From positions 1-52,332 of the forward strand of contig JANFNE010000051.1 in the NCBI GenBank assembly GCA_024867545.1: a stretch of 52,332 bases of DNA. The letters run 5' to 3'. Under the pieces are notes generated by a model. That model was given only the letters and a program-made list of their open reading frames with translations, made no database searches and was not told where the DNA came from. Every line of letters begins with the position of its first letter. The first letter of the stretch is position 1. Below, in pieces: positions 1-10,100 of the stretch. This DNA is from Phytopythium helicoides (taxonomy: Eukaryota > Oomycota > Peronosporomycetes > Pythiales > Pythiaceae). Position numbers and translations under genes: made by a program.

Positions 1-1365
1 GCGAGGGACAGTGTGCTCGCAACAACTAGAGGGGATTACGAGCAGCACTTTCGGATGCTACCTTCACTTCTCTCCAAGTTTTGTGATTTAAATCCTGAAA
101 GCCACAGTGCTTTCGATCTCGACCGAAACGGGCGATTCCGACGAGCCTTTTTGTCTCATCCATTTGTGAAGCGCCATCAAGAGCATGGACAGCGCATTCT
201 CGGTATTGACGGTGCATTCATGAAGCATCAAGTGTATACTGAAGTCATGCTAATATTGGTGGGACGTGACGGCGACAATCACAACATCATCCTTGCAGTT
301 GCTTTGTGTGAGGGTGAAGACGGCGACAATTGCTCATGGTTCATTCGGCATTGCAGGGTAGCTGGTATTAATTTCGATGGTGTACCGGTGTTCAGCGATC
401 GAGGTCGTGGTCTCTTTGCAGCGTTAAGTGTGGCATCTCTGGGTGCAGTTGTAAGATTTTGCACCCGTCACATCATCTCCAACATAAAAGCAGCTTTCAA
501 AGGCGCAATTCCGATTGATATCGAGAGTCTAGTGTATCGTTTACAAGCCGCTGAGACCTCAGAACTCTACGAATCGATCCTTTCGACTCTAGCTCTTACT
601 CACAAACATATCGCAGACTATATCAAAGGCATTGAACCTGCTCGATGGACCATGCATCCAGTTAGCGTCGCGAATATCAAGATGTATGGCTGGCGCACTA
701 CAAACTTTGTTGAATCAAGCAATGGTGCTGCTGTGCCAATCCGACACAAATTTCCATACGAGTTCTTTCTCTCGTATATGCAAAAGTTTATGGATAATGC
801 TTTCCAAAGCCAGCAAATCGCAATGAAGTGGCAACGAGAAGGACGCGTTCTAACACCTTACGCATCTCGAATCGTGAGCGAGCAAACTGAAGCATCAGGC
901 TTCTATGAGGTCCGTCCTTCTACAAATGGAAAAACGTTTGTACAGAGCACGCGCGGTGTACGCTCTACACATCGAGTTGTGTTAGCTGAGAGATCATGCA
1001 CGTGCCATTTTATGCAGCAGTACGGATTGCCTTGCCGTCACTATATCGCCTCGTTGAACAAACTGAAGTGTTTAGAAAAATTGCATGATGCATGCGACAG
1101 CTGCTACTTTGTCAAGAATTATTTGGTCGGGTATGGCTGCGGAGATGACGCAGAGCGAGGCGGCATTGAGATTCCAATCGAGACCGACTTGTCCCCAGAA
1201 CAGGTCCTACCGCCAGTAAGCAATCTAAGTGGTACGGGCCGCAAGCGCACCCGCCGTTTTGCTAGTCGAGGTGAGCGTCCAAGCTCATCGACTGCACGAC
1301 CGACACGGCGCTGCACGATATGCAGTGAGGTGGGCCACAATCGACGCTCTTGTGTACATGCATAA
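1..1365 (+). CDS. MULE (Mutator-like) transposase, 5'-truncated by the window edge
   Basis: Cut-and-paste transposase of a Mutator-like element. The frame is open from base 1 and corresponds to about residue 165 onward of the complete copy at 17659-19518, so the missing N-terminus is only outside the window; the GTG at base 13 is not a real start. Visible motifs are the first catalytic Asp in GIDGAF, a second Asp in FSDRGRGL, and a Glu in TNFVESSNG, which together form the DDE triad of the MULE domain. A SWIM zinc finger follows (CTCHF...GLPCRHY), and a C-terminal CCHC zinc knuckle (CTICSEVGHNRRSC) lies just before the stop. The gene is convergent with the small RING gene at 1759-2139. The translation differs from the other copy at one residue that I noticed, Gly here versus Asp there, next to the first catalytic Asp. 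Confidence is high for the family; activity is unknown. Confidence 0.9.
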   Translation, partial: ARDSVLATTRGDYEQHFRMLPSLLSKFCDLNPESHSAFDLDRNGRFRRAFLSHPFVKRHQEHGQRILGIDGAFMKHQVYTEVMLILVGRDGDNHNIILAVALCEGEDGDNCSWFIRHCRVAGINFDGVPVFSDRGRGLFAALSVASLGAVVRFCTRHIISNIKAAFKGAIPIDIESLVYRLQAAETSELYESILSTLALTHKHIADYIKGIEPARWTMHPVSVANIKMYGWRTTNFVESSNGAAVPIRHKFPYEFFLSYMQKFMDNAFQSQQIAMKWQREGRVLTPYASRIVSEQTEASGFYEVRPSTNGKTFVQSTRGVRSTHRVVLAERSCTCHFMQQYGLPCRHYIASLNKLKCLEKLHDACDSCYFVKNYLVGYGCGDDAERGGIEIPIETDLSPEQVLPPVSNLSGTGRKRTRRFASRGERPSSSTARPTRRCTICSEVGHNRRSCVHA

Positions 1366-1461
1366 CCTAGACCTAAAACACAAACGGAGCGTTTCCCATG
1401 TGTAATTGTTGGGTTGCTGTAGATATAGATGAAGCAGTGTGCCTTGATGCGGCTTGTCTCT

Positions 1462-1601
1462 AAGTTTTGAGCAAATATCTGCTAGTTTTAGGCAAGTATC
1501 TTGTACTTTTGCGCTCATATCCGCTGGTTTTGAGCAAAATCTCTCGTGATTTTGAGCAAAATCTCCACTACTTGTGCGCAAGTATCTTGTAGTTTTGAGC
1601 A
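1462..1601. repeat. 21-22 bp minisatellite, seven units, between the two MULE genes
   Basis: Seven imperfect units begin near 1464, 1485, 1506, 1527, 1549, 1571 and 1592. The unit core resembles GTTTTGAGCAAATATC. The array lies in the 393 bp gap between the stop codons of the convergent transposase and RING genes and is repeated, inverted, at 17423-17560. The rest of 1366-1758 shows no gene. Confidence 0.8.
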
Positions 1602-1758
1602 CGTGAGTTCACGATGCACGTACATGCACATGGATAGGGAAGCCGACATAGAAGGGAATCGAGCGGAGTGTTCAATCCACCCTGTCAAATCTGTTGTCGT
1701 TGAAGCTGCAAATAGTGTTATGAAATAATTACTGATTTGTGTAAACACGATTCTGTAT

Positions 1759-2139
1759 TTACTGTTCAAGAACAAATGGCTTTCGACAAAATGGACACGG
1801 TGGAGGACCTTCGGTGACGCCGTAGACTGGATCTCGCTTTTGGCTCTTCACCAATAGTGTTGCGTAGCATGCGCGGTGCATGCGATGCCCGCAAATGACG
1901 GACTGCACCCATGCCCGCACGCCCTCGCCGCAGAAGTGGCACTCTTCCAGCTTTCGGGCATACTTGACTCGCTTGCGCTCAGCATCGCGAGCTCGGGCTT
2001 TTGCGGCAGCGTCCCGCAGACGAGCTGCACGGAGTCGTGGGTTCCGACGCTCCCGACACACGCGCCGTCCCTGGTGAACCTTCATGTTTCGCTTGGTTTT
2101 AAATGCTGCCTTGCATTTCTTGCAGATGAACTCGCTCAT
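1759..2139 (-). CDS. Small C2H2 + RING-H2 zinc-finger protein carried by the MULE
   Basis: 126-residue protein starting at the ATG at 2139. Residues about 6-28 form a C2H2/C2HC-like finger (CKKC...HQGRRVC). A basic Arg/Ala/Lys-rich helix follows (about 29-65). The C-terminal third is a RING-H2-type pattern: CHFC, then CGHRMHRAC, then CPFC. RING-H2 domains usually act as E3 ubiquitin ligases; that role is family knowledge and is not shown here. The gene is convergent with the transposase, like mudrA/mudrB in maize MuDR, and ends about 200 bp before the element terminus at 2338. An identical protein is encoded at 19947-20327. It is probably a second gene of the element or a captured host gene. 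Confidence 0.8.
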   Translation of the reverse strand: MSEFICKKCKAAFKTKRNMKVHQGRRVCRERRNPRLRAARLRDAAAKARARDAERKRVKYARKLEECHFCGEGVRAWVQSVICGHRMHRACYATLLVKSQKRDPVYGVTEGPPPCPFCRKPFVLEQ

Positions 2140-2348
2140 TTCGGTTTGGATGTGAGCTCTGTGTGTGTGACGAAATAGGATAAATTTCTACCATTCATTC
2201 CAAAAGGGGTGTGCGAGCCATTCATTTGCAATACATATGGCTCGACACCCCACCCGGTACTGTATGTACACCTCTTCTGACTATTTAATCTTATTTTGAC
2301 AATACCACCTCGTAGTACACCCTTTCTGTCAAAAGTCCATTTCATAAC
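2140..2348. mobile_element. MULE right terminal region and 10 bp flank
   Basis: No gene. The segment ends in the presumed MULE terminus CTGTCAAAAGTCC (2326-2338), preceded by CTCGTAGTACACCC. The same end is found at 20526, and a close relative occurs twice in 19655-19904. The next 10 bp, ATTTCATAAC (2339-2348), are the reverse complement of GTTATGAAAT at 1717-1726 and 19905-19914. The gypsy element begins immediately after. Confidence 0.7.
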
Positions 2349-3429
2349 TGTGATGATGTGGCCCCAGTTTCCGGGGGAACTACCAACCAACGGTCGGGTG
2401 ACCCCTCATGTCTCACTGCGACACTTCTGGAGGCCCAAGTCTCGGCCTACAAGCTTGGGCCTACAAGTCCCGGCCTACAAGTCTCAGCCTACCAGTCTTG
2501 GCCTACACGCCTCAGCCTACAAGTCTGAGCCTAGGAACCGAGACTGAGCGGCCCGACTCTGGACACCAGTCATCAGTGCGACATGGAGCCGGGATTGCCA
2601 TGTGGGATCAGCACCGACTGGTCGTTGCGCTTCTAGTGATTGCTTACCATGCGTTTGCGCATTTGTTTCTTGTGGACAGGGGGTCGCCCAAGGGGGCTGC
2701 CTCTACGTCTAGGCTTTACATATTACATTAATAAAAACTTCCGCTTTTGCCTTGGAGCACACACCCCGGAGGCGTCCGACACCTTCGTTCACCGGCGGCG
2801 CAGGCTTAGCGCTGCCGCGTTCTCTCTCACTGGCACGCAGCCTCGGCGTACTACGTATCGCGCGGCGGGAGGGTAGCCCGCTCGCGCAGAGGTAAGTCCG
2901 GTCTCCCCGGTGTATTCCCGGTCTCCCCGGTGTTCATTCCCCCTCTACAGTAGCTTAGCTCTACATTTGGTGTGTGTGAGTGCTCGGCCGGCAGATCGAC
3001 GAGTGTCTGTCGGCTCGAAGCGTGTATTCTTTTAGCTCGTGTATAAGGCTCGCGGTCTGGGCCTATAAAGACAGAGACCACCCGAGTGCGCGCGGCTTGC
3101 GTTCATACGTCTGCCGCGTGCACGTGCATATCTTCTTGTCACTAGCGTAGTGATCTGTGTGTCCGAGTGAGCTGTGGTGGCAGCCTAGATTCCTATCTGG
3201 GCGTGTTACGACAACCCGATCAAAAGGGCCTGCTCCTCGCAAGGGGTTACACAACGTGAGACTGATCAGAGCGAGCCTCGGACTTTTCCCATAGTCCAGG
3301 GCTTGCTCAGAGTTCACGCAGGCTCCAGCCCCTGCCTGTGTGCTCTCTATACCTGTTCCTCAGCCGGGCTCTAGTGCAAGCCGGCTGACCCGAGGCGTCG
3401 TGGGTTTTTCCCCGACTCACCTCATCACA
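2349..3429 (+). repeat. 5' LTR of the gypsy element
   Basis: 1081 bp, TGTGATGATG...CACA. It holds a short tandem repeat in its first 200 bp, an AATAAA at 2730-2735, and a TATAAAG at 3064-3070 that could be the core promoter. TTCATTCCCC near 2932 resembles an oomycete initiator. Which of these sites is used cannot be decided from sequence. Confidence 0.93.
2440..2536 (+). repeat. 14-15 bp tandem repeat in the LTR U3
   Basis: About six or seven imperfect units of GGCCTACAAGTCTCA-like sequence, present identically in the 3' LTR (about 16313-16409). Short tandem arrays in U3 often carry enhancer or silencer sites; that role is inferred here. Confidence 0.75.
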
Positions 3430-3431
3430 AC

Positions 3432-3449
3432 TGGTGCGCATGCCCGGAT
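3432..3449 (+). other. Putative primer-binding site
   Basis: TGGTGCGCATGCCCGGAT starts 2 nt after the 5' LTR with TGG, as expected for pairing with the CCA end of a tRNA. I could not assign the tRNA. The first ATG of the gag-side frame (3440) lies inside it, which is unusual. Confidence 0.5.
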
Positions 3450-4024
3450 TGGGTATTGATAACACACGGATATCGTCTATGGCTGACGACCAGGTTCCTC
3501 GGACGATGGTCACTCGTGCCATGGCAAGAAGACTGGGAGCGACGCAGGCACTCCCGGACGACGCGCAAGAGAGTGAGGAAGAAAGCTTGAGCACACGTCG
3601 AATGACGCCTGATACCCAAATCCTGGAAGGTGTACAAACATCCCCAGGTGAGGCGCGGGCCGACCGAGAGGTTGAGCCCAGCGACTCCCAGCCGACATCG
3701 CAGCGAGCAAGGCTCGCGATGTCAGACTCGGAAGCAGCCGAGTCAAACTCTGGGGAGGAAGTGGTTGACCCTCCCCATTTTCAAGAACATGCTAGCCTAA
3801 CCAGCTTCGGCGCAGTGAGCACTTCAGTCCGAGACGCCAGCCTGGTTCCGCATACCGGCTTGATCCAGACGAACTTCGTCGGGCAAGTCCAGCGGACACA
3901 GGAAGATTCTTCGATACGAGCGTTGACGGCACAGCAGGCCGGCTCGGAAGCTTCAGTCACAGCGCCACGACACGCGTCGGGTCCCCGGGACCAGAGTCCC
4001 AGCCTAGCTCAAACCTCGGTCTGA
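3440..4024 (+). CDS. Gag-leader reading frame (N-terminal gag or ORF0)
   Basis: 195-residue frame from the ATG at 3440, beginning in the primer-binding site. It is low-complexity, rich in Ser, Glu, Gln and Ala, with no recognisable domain. The following gag frame is open upstream of 4024 in another frame, so this is either the N-terminal part of gag separated by one indel, or a separate leader protein. The composition continues smoothly into the Ser-rich start of gag, which favours a broken single gag. The role is inferred from position only. Confidence 0.55.
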   Translation: MPGLGIDNTRISSMADDQVPRTMVTRAMARRLGATQALPDDAQESEEESLSTRRMTPDTQILEGVQTSPGEARADREVEPSDSQPTSQRARLAMSDSEAAESNSGEEVVDPPHFQEHASLTSFGAVSTSVRDASLVPHTGLIQTNFVGQVQRTQEDSSIRALTAQQAGSEASVTAPRHASGPRDQSPSLAQTSV

Positions 4025-4056
4025 TACTTCATGGTGGACGTCACCCTACGCAAGCT

Positions 4057-7000
4057 GTGAACTCCGCGTCAGTTCCAAGTCTGCCCAGTGGTGTTCGCGT
4101 CACTGGCTCACGGGTCCGTATCCCGTTTGGATACGAAGGCCCAGTACCGGATGTTCCCCAGCCTATCGTTCCTGCCCAAGCTCAAGCTTCACCGGCCGAC
4201 GCGGCACTGTATGCCAGACTTCAGTATCAGCGTTGGGCCCAAACGCCATCCGGCCTCGTTACCCCAGCCGATCCAGTGTATCCGCCTAGGCCAGAAGGCT
4301 GGCGCATGCGTGAATACCTACGCTGTGCTATGGACACCAGTGACTATATCAGTTCCATTGGTATACCGCCGCAAGTCAGTTGGTCAAGACTCCTCGACAT
4401 GCGATTAGTCCGTATGCCGGTTAAGGGAGACCTGCTCGCTTACAGTATCCCGATATCAGCCCAGAAGCCTGAAGGTGCAGTCGCTGCCCTACAGACGATG
4501 CTACTGGAGTTAGGATACCAGTTCGACAATGTGATACCGAGATGGGAACTAGCTGGGGGCCTAGGCTCAGTGCCAGCCATCGAGATCCACCGCGAAGTCG
4601 AAATGTTGCGGGGATACTTGTATGAAGAGCGCGACGCGTGGGACGCTTTGGCTGGAGATACTTCCTATCGGCTCAGACACGCGACTGAGCCTACTCCTAC
4701 GGCCTATCAAGCTCCTCATGGTGTTGCGTTGGATGGAGACTCTGAGTTCCTACAACGACCAACCGTACGGACCCTCATGAGCGACGATTTTGTGGCGCGA
4801 ATCCAATGGATCAAGTATCGGTCCCAGTCGGTCAGCGACGAAACGTCAAGGTCGAGTCGCGAGTCAGACTCCTCATCTCATCCGACGGACGCATCGATGC
4901 GCTCGGGCTATGGCACGGGGCGTCGTATCGCCAATGAGTCCGACGCATCATTCCACTCCGCGGCAAGCTACATGCAAGTAGATAGCCGAGGGGATCTTGG
5001 GCTACGTCACAGCCCGTCTGCCGGGTCGACCCGCCTCCCTACAGGCCCGCTGGTGATGACCGCTAGAGGAGCCCCCAGTGTCGTGGTACATCCACCCACT
5101 TTCGTTGCCCCTGTTCCACACCGGGCGAGGGAGCTCGTTGGGTCAGCTCAACTTCCCCGCTACACGCCAGACGAGATGAGGCCGAGCCTACAGGCTAACG
5201 CAGGTACTCGTGCGCAGGAGGCTCACGTAGCACAGGCACCGGTCGAGTATGCCGCTGATGTATCGAGGCTCACACTAGGCCCAAGAGGGGCTACGGCGTC
5301 CCAGTATCCGTCGTTTCAGGCCCACGTCCCCAACGTCAGCCCGACTTTTGGTGGAACTGTGTCGTCGGGCGTGCAAAGCCGAGAGACGGACCGTCTGCGA
5401 GAAGAAGTGCGCCGGCTCCAGCTCGCTCTCCAGAATCAAGAGAGACAACTGGAGGCAGAAGCTCAAGCTCGAGCGGAGTCGGACCGAAACATGGCCCAGG
5501 CTCTAGGCGCGCAGGCCCAGTGGAACCAGGGCGTGCAGCGACATCTCCTTGGCCAGCAAGAGATGCAAGCGTGGGAAGCGGCCAGTCAACAACGTTTCGT
5601 AGAACTCGAGCGATATGTCCAAGACTTGGAGGCACAGCACGAGCGAGAAAGAGCCGAGTTGTTAGCCCAAGTGCAAGATCAGATCATGAAGGCTAGTCAC
5701 GCTCAGGCTCAGACTATCCGGGACGAAGCTACGAGGTGGGATCCTTCTTCATCTTCCCTCGGCCAACCTCCAGAGGTTATTTCAAGGCCTCCAAGTCAGC
5801 CGAGTCGGATCAGTCGCTCGCGCAGCTCAGCCCCGCCTACATACGGAGTGGAGCCAGCCCGTGACGAACATTCTGGTGGGGCCCAGCAGTCCCTCGTCGC
5901 GCTGATGCAGGGCTTCAGGCCGTATGTGAATCCAAATGACGTTCCTCCCTTCAATGAAGACGACGAGCTGGAAGATCGGAAGCTCTGGTGGGAGCATTTC
6001 TGCAACACGGCAGAGTTCGGCCGATGGACAGCCACTGAGAAGTGCAAACAGCTTCGAAGCAAATTACGCGGTGGAGTCCGAGCCTGGTACGACCAGCTCG
6101 GGGAGAATGTTCAGGGGACCTGGGAGGAGCTATCACAAGTCTTCTATTCCGAGTTCTGTCGGTCTACAGCGTCAGCCTATGATGCCTACCACCGTATGAT
6201 GCAGAGGCCTGGGGAGACGCCACGACAGTTACTTTATCGGCTTAATGCCGGTGCCAAGAAGGCCCGGATCGACTACACCCGGTCCAGAGCGGGACGACGT
6301 CAGCATCTGAGGATGTTTTTGCAGCGCCTCACTGAATCTCGTCTACGTCATAGTCTCCAGTGCAACAACTACGAGACCGTCGAAGACCTCGAGCAGATCC
6401 TGCGGCAGATCGAAGAAGTCGAGAAAGGTATGAAACTCTTTTCATCGACTTCTTCCAGTAAGCCTACGGATTCCCGGCCCAGGTCGGCGTTAAACCCGTA
6501 CTCGCCCCGCGGGATGGCACGGAGTTCGGACTCGAGGGCCCAGGGTGTGCGTGCATACATAACGCAGGAAGGAGAAGATGATGAAGATGCACCAGACCCC
6601 AGCGGCCCGCGCGTGCGTTTTGCCGACGTGGCAGCCGATGCACCTTCGCCCCAGAAACCAGATCTGGGCCTCGATCCTGAGCCTACCTGGCGAGAGATGT
6701 CGGACGAGGACATATACCGCCTCGCTGCACAACAGCAGGCACCCTCGAGGAAGTTCGGGCCTCCGGCACCACCCAGAGGCACTCAGGCTCGCAATCGAGA
6801 CTACGCTGAACCCAAGGCACAGACTTGCTCCAAGTGCGGCAAGGCGGGTCACGACCCGACCACATGCTGGGCCGACCTTGTATGTGGGCGCTGCGGCTCC
6901 CAGGGACATCCCACGCAGTTCTGTCGCCGTCGCCCGTGTGAAGGCTGTGGCCAGTTCCATGACCACGGGAAGTGTGAGGTTTGGCGCGAGGTTGAAGAGC

Positions 7001-7086
7001 TGCGCCGCTTGCTTCGGGCAGGCGGAGGTCAAGACCTTCCAGAAGGACTAAGGGCGCGGCTTCTTGGAGAGCAGCTAAAAGAATAG
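4057..7086 (+). CDS. gag: Gag polyprotein with coiled coil, retrotransposon-gag domain and zinc knuckles
   Basis: About 1009 residues, structural protein of the virus-like particle. The frame is open upstream of 4057 with no clear ATG (4057 itself is GTG), consistent with fusion to the preceding frame. Residues ~1-430 are Ser/Pro/Gln-rich. About 440-545 is a long Gln/Glu/Arg coiled coil. About 630-770 matches the retrotransposon gag fold (WWEHFCNTAEF..., WYDQL, WEELSQVF, LLYRLNAG). Near the C-terminus are two CCHC knuckles, CSKCGKAGHDPTTC and CGRCGSQGHPTQFC, with a third degenerate one behind. It ends with TAG at 7084-7086. The pol frame (-1 relative) is already open before this stop, so gag-pol joining by -1 frameshifting is possible. 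Confidence 0.85.
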   Translation: MNSASVPSLPSGVRVTGSRVRIPFGYEGPVPDVPQPIVPAQAQASPADAALYARLQYQRWAQTPSGLVTPADPVYPPRPEGWRMREYLRCAMDTSDYISSIGIPPQVSWSRLLDMRLVRMPVKGDLLAYSIPISAQKPEGAVAALQTMLLELGYQFDNVIPRWELAGGLGSVPAIEIHREVEMLRGYLYEERDAWDALAGDTSYRLRHATEPTPTAYQAPHGVALDGDSEFLQRPTVRTLMSDDFVARIQWIKYRSQSVSDETSRSSRESDSSSHPTDASMRSGYGTGRRIANESDASFHSAASYMQVDSRGDLGLRHSPSAGSTRLPTGPLVMTARGAPSVVVHPPTFVAPVPHRARELVGSAQLPRYTPDEMRPSLQANAGTRAQEAHVAQAPVEYAADVSRLTLGPRGATASQYPSFQAHVPNVSPTFGGTVSSGVQSRETDRLREEVRRLQLALQNQERQLEAEAQARAESDRNMAQALGAQAQWNQGVQRHLLGQQEMQAWEAASQQRFVELERYVQDLEAQHERERAELLAQVQDQIMKASHAQAQTIRDEATRWDPSSSSLGQPPEVISRPPSQPSRISRSRSSAPPTYGVEPARDEHSGGAQQSLVALMQGFRPYVNPNDVPPFNEDDELEDRKLWWEHFCNTAEFGRWTATEKCKQLRSKLRGGVRAWYDQLGENVQGTWEELSQVFYSEFCRSTASAYDAYHRMMQRPGETPRQLLYRLNAGAKKARIDYTRSRAGRRQHLRMFLQRLTESRLRHSLQCNNYETVEDLEQILRQIEEVEKGMKLFSSTSSSKPTDSRPRSALNPYSPRGMARSSDSRAQGVRAYITQEGEDDEDAPDPSGPRVRFADVAADAPSPQKPDLGLDPEPTWREMSDEDIYRLAAQQQAPSRKFGPPAPPRGTQARNRDYAEPKAQTCSKCGKAGHDPTTCWADLVCGRCGSQGHPTQFCRRRPCEGCGQFHDHGKCEVWREVEELRRLLRAGGGQDLPEGLRARLLGEQLKE

Positions 7087-7160
7087 GCTCGCTGGGTGGG
7101 GGCCCAGTACGCACCGAGCCGAATTCCCCAAGGACCCCCCGAGAGGTCTATGCATGCGGC

Positions 7161-10100
7161 GTGCATGTGTATCTCGGAAAATCCATTGCATGTGACAACG
7201 GTAACCGTCAATCTACCTCCGACGTTGAACCCTATTCTGAGCCCGAAGATGAAGGAGCTGTGTACTTTGCGACGCCAGGAGTCCAAGAATTTGAGGACGA
7301 TGTGGTGAAGTTCCGGCTCAGACCAGGTGAGCGGCGCGGATGGTGGGCCGATCACGATTCGGCTGAGCGGGACATGGTAGCGATGGTCCACGGAGCCGTG
7401 TGCGATGTCAGAACCCGGATTATGCTGGATACGGGAGCGTCGACGAATATTATCTGTCCAAGCCTTGTGCGTAGGCTGAGACTGAAAGTGTCGACCACCG
7501 AGAAGCTAGCAGTCAAAGGGTTTTCAGGCACTACCACCTATATCGACTCAAGTGTGAAGGTGAAGGTGACTTTGGGTGAACGTGCAGTGTATTATCTGAA
7601 GATGTGGGTCGGACACATCGGCGAAGGCATCCAATGCCTCCTCGGCATGAGTTTCATGCGACGGGCTGGGGTTCGACTCTGCGCCTCAGCCGCAGAGGTG
7701 CTCATCCCAGACGAGGAGAAGATCCCACTACTCCGGTCGCACGGAGCGAGACCCCTGGCCCACGTAGACGCGCCCATCACGGCGGGTGAAGAAGTCCGCT
7801 TGAGCCCAGGGGACAATTACGTCTGTTATATCGCTTATCGAAATGTCGACCCGGACACGGTTGCGGTGTGGGCCGGCAGAGGCCTGGACTGGGTGACACA
7901 AGTGATACACAACGGCGCGGGCCGCCCTGTCTCGATCCGGGTAGTGAACATTTCGGGCGCTCGACAGGTGATACTAGCTCCCGGCGAACCTCTGGGTCGC
8001 TTGATTGGTCAAGGCTTCTATCCCGATGATCCTAGCTTCGTTCGGCCCGGATCGCGCAGACACCATGAGTGGTCGGTACTCGCGTATGAGAACGGCTGGT
8101 CTCGCGACCACGAGCGACAGCGCGAGTTCGACGCGTGGATCAGGGAGCGGATGCAGCCACGAGCAGTGAATAGGCAGGAATATCCGACCCCAGCCGGCAT
8201 TTTGCGCCGAGTAGAAGCTGAGCCTACGCTGTACGAGAGAAGCACAGCTCAGCCTGCTGCCGTGTTCGAGACATTGACTGTGTCTACCAAAGCAGTCGAA
8301 GAATCGGGTTCTCAAAGCGTGATCCCAGTCCCTAGGCCGACGCTAGACGCAGCCGAGCCGGCAAAAGAGATGACGCCTCAGGAGCGCCTGTCCGAGCAAT
8401 TCGCCACGGTCCTTTTTGCGTCGGATGTCGTGGAATCGCCGTCGTCGAGCGTTTACTGGCACGAAGGATCTGACGAAGTTCTGCTCACCTCGCTCAGAGA
8501 TCAACTCGCTGTCATTCCCGAACTCCCAGAATCCCAGCCGGACGTGGATATAACCAAGGCCGACATTGGCGAGCAGGGACTAACTACACCAGAGATGGAT
8601 CAACAGATGCGGGGTGTCCTAGAGAGACATAGGTCTATCTTTCTGGGCGAAGGAAATGCGTTGCCTCCGCCGGCACGCGGGGTGTGGTGTGACTTACAAG
8701 TCGACCCGGGTACAAAGCCGATAGCTCAACGCGGTCGGCCCGTGGCACCACAACACCTCACTAAGGTATACGAGCTCCTCAAGAAGCTACTGGAAGCCGG
8801 CCTAATCGAGTTCTCAGATTCCGACTGGGCGTCACCTATAGTGATTGTGATGAAGAAGAACAAGGTGGACATCCGGTTGTGCATTGATTATCGACGAGTG
8901 AACGAGCTAATCAAGCTTGAACACCACCCGCTACCGCTGATTGACGAGCTTCTGTCCAGTTTCGAAGCATCCCTGTGGTTCCTCAGCATGGACATGGCTA
9001 GCGGCTTTTGGGCCGTGAGGATGACGAAACGAGCTCGCGAGATTTCAGCATTCGTCTGTCCCTTGGGCCACTTCCAGTGGACACGCATGCCCTTCGGCCA
9101 AAAAAATGCACCACTGATCTATCAGCGTATGCTCGACAATTGCCTTTGGGGGATGGTACGATTACCGCCGGACGAAGAGGCGGAGGTGGACCCCGAGGTA
9201 TTGTCAGCCTTGGGCCTCGAGGGAGTCCCAGGTGCTGGGCCTAGTCAGGGAGCGACATTGGACACTGAGCCGGAAACCGACAAGTCTGAGCCTAACGGGT
9301 CAACGACGGGATCGGAAGCTGCCGACCATGTAGGGGTGGCTCCACGAATGCATCCGACGGTATTCCACCGGAATATCCCAGCGCCTGAGACTATGGGCTC
9401 AGTCTTGGGCCGATCGTCGTACATCGACGATATCGCGCACGGGGCGGCCACTTGGGACGAGCTGTGTGAAACGCTGGAACACTTGCTGATCCGCCTCAGA
9501 TATTGGAACATCTCGGTCAGTCTACCGAAGAGTGTGTTCGGCAAGAGGTCTATCCCATATCTCTCACATGAGATCAGTCCGGAGGGATTGCGAGCGACGC
9601 CTAAGATTGTGCCTGGCGTGAAAAATCTGAGCTTCCCGACTACGTTGAAAGGCGTGCAATCCTTTTTGGGAAGTTTGAACTATTACGCCAAGTTCATTGA
9701 AGACCTGCCCCAGATTTCTGCTGTACTGCACGAGTTGACTGACGAGCAGGTCAGAACAGGCCGAAATCTTGACCAGGCCCGAGCCGCATTCGAGCTATTG
9801 AAGGCCCGGATAGTGTCAACTCCGTTGCTCCGACACCCCGACCGCTCTCAGCCGTTCGTCATCATATTGCATGCCAACCCATGGGCTGTAAGTGCCGTAC
9901 TGGGACAAGAGGTCGACGGTATGATTCAGCCCGTGCGGTTCACGGGGCGCACACTGCAAAAATCCGAGCTCAAATACCACCCCGCCGAAAAGGAGGTGCT
10001 GAGCTTGCTCCGAGTGCTACGCGTGTTTTACACCATGATTGCGGGATGCCACATCAAAGTATACACTCGGCACTCTGTGCTCAGCTGGCTGTTCAAGTCC

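Larger units (their letters stand above)
1..1720 (+). repeat. Inverted duplicate of 17304-19023 (MULE transposase part)
   Basis: Bases 1-1720 match the reverse complement of 17304-19023 over exactly the same length, covering the transposase 3' part, its downstream minisatellite and the end at GTTA (1717-1720). The match is nearly perfect, so the duplication is recent. By contrast, the neighbouring 1717-2338 is duplicated in direct orientation at 19905-20526 (622 bp each). Confidence 0.9.

Noticed and set aside
2730..2735. AATAAA in the LTR as polyadenylation signal
   Set aside because: Lies upstream of the TATAAAG at 3064; without transcript ends its use cannot be claimed.
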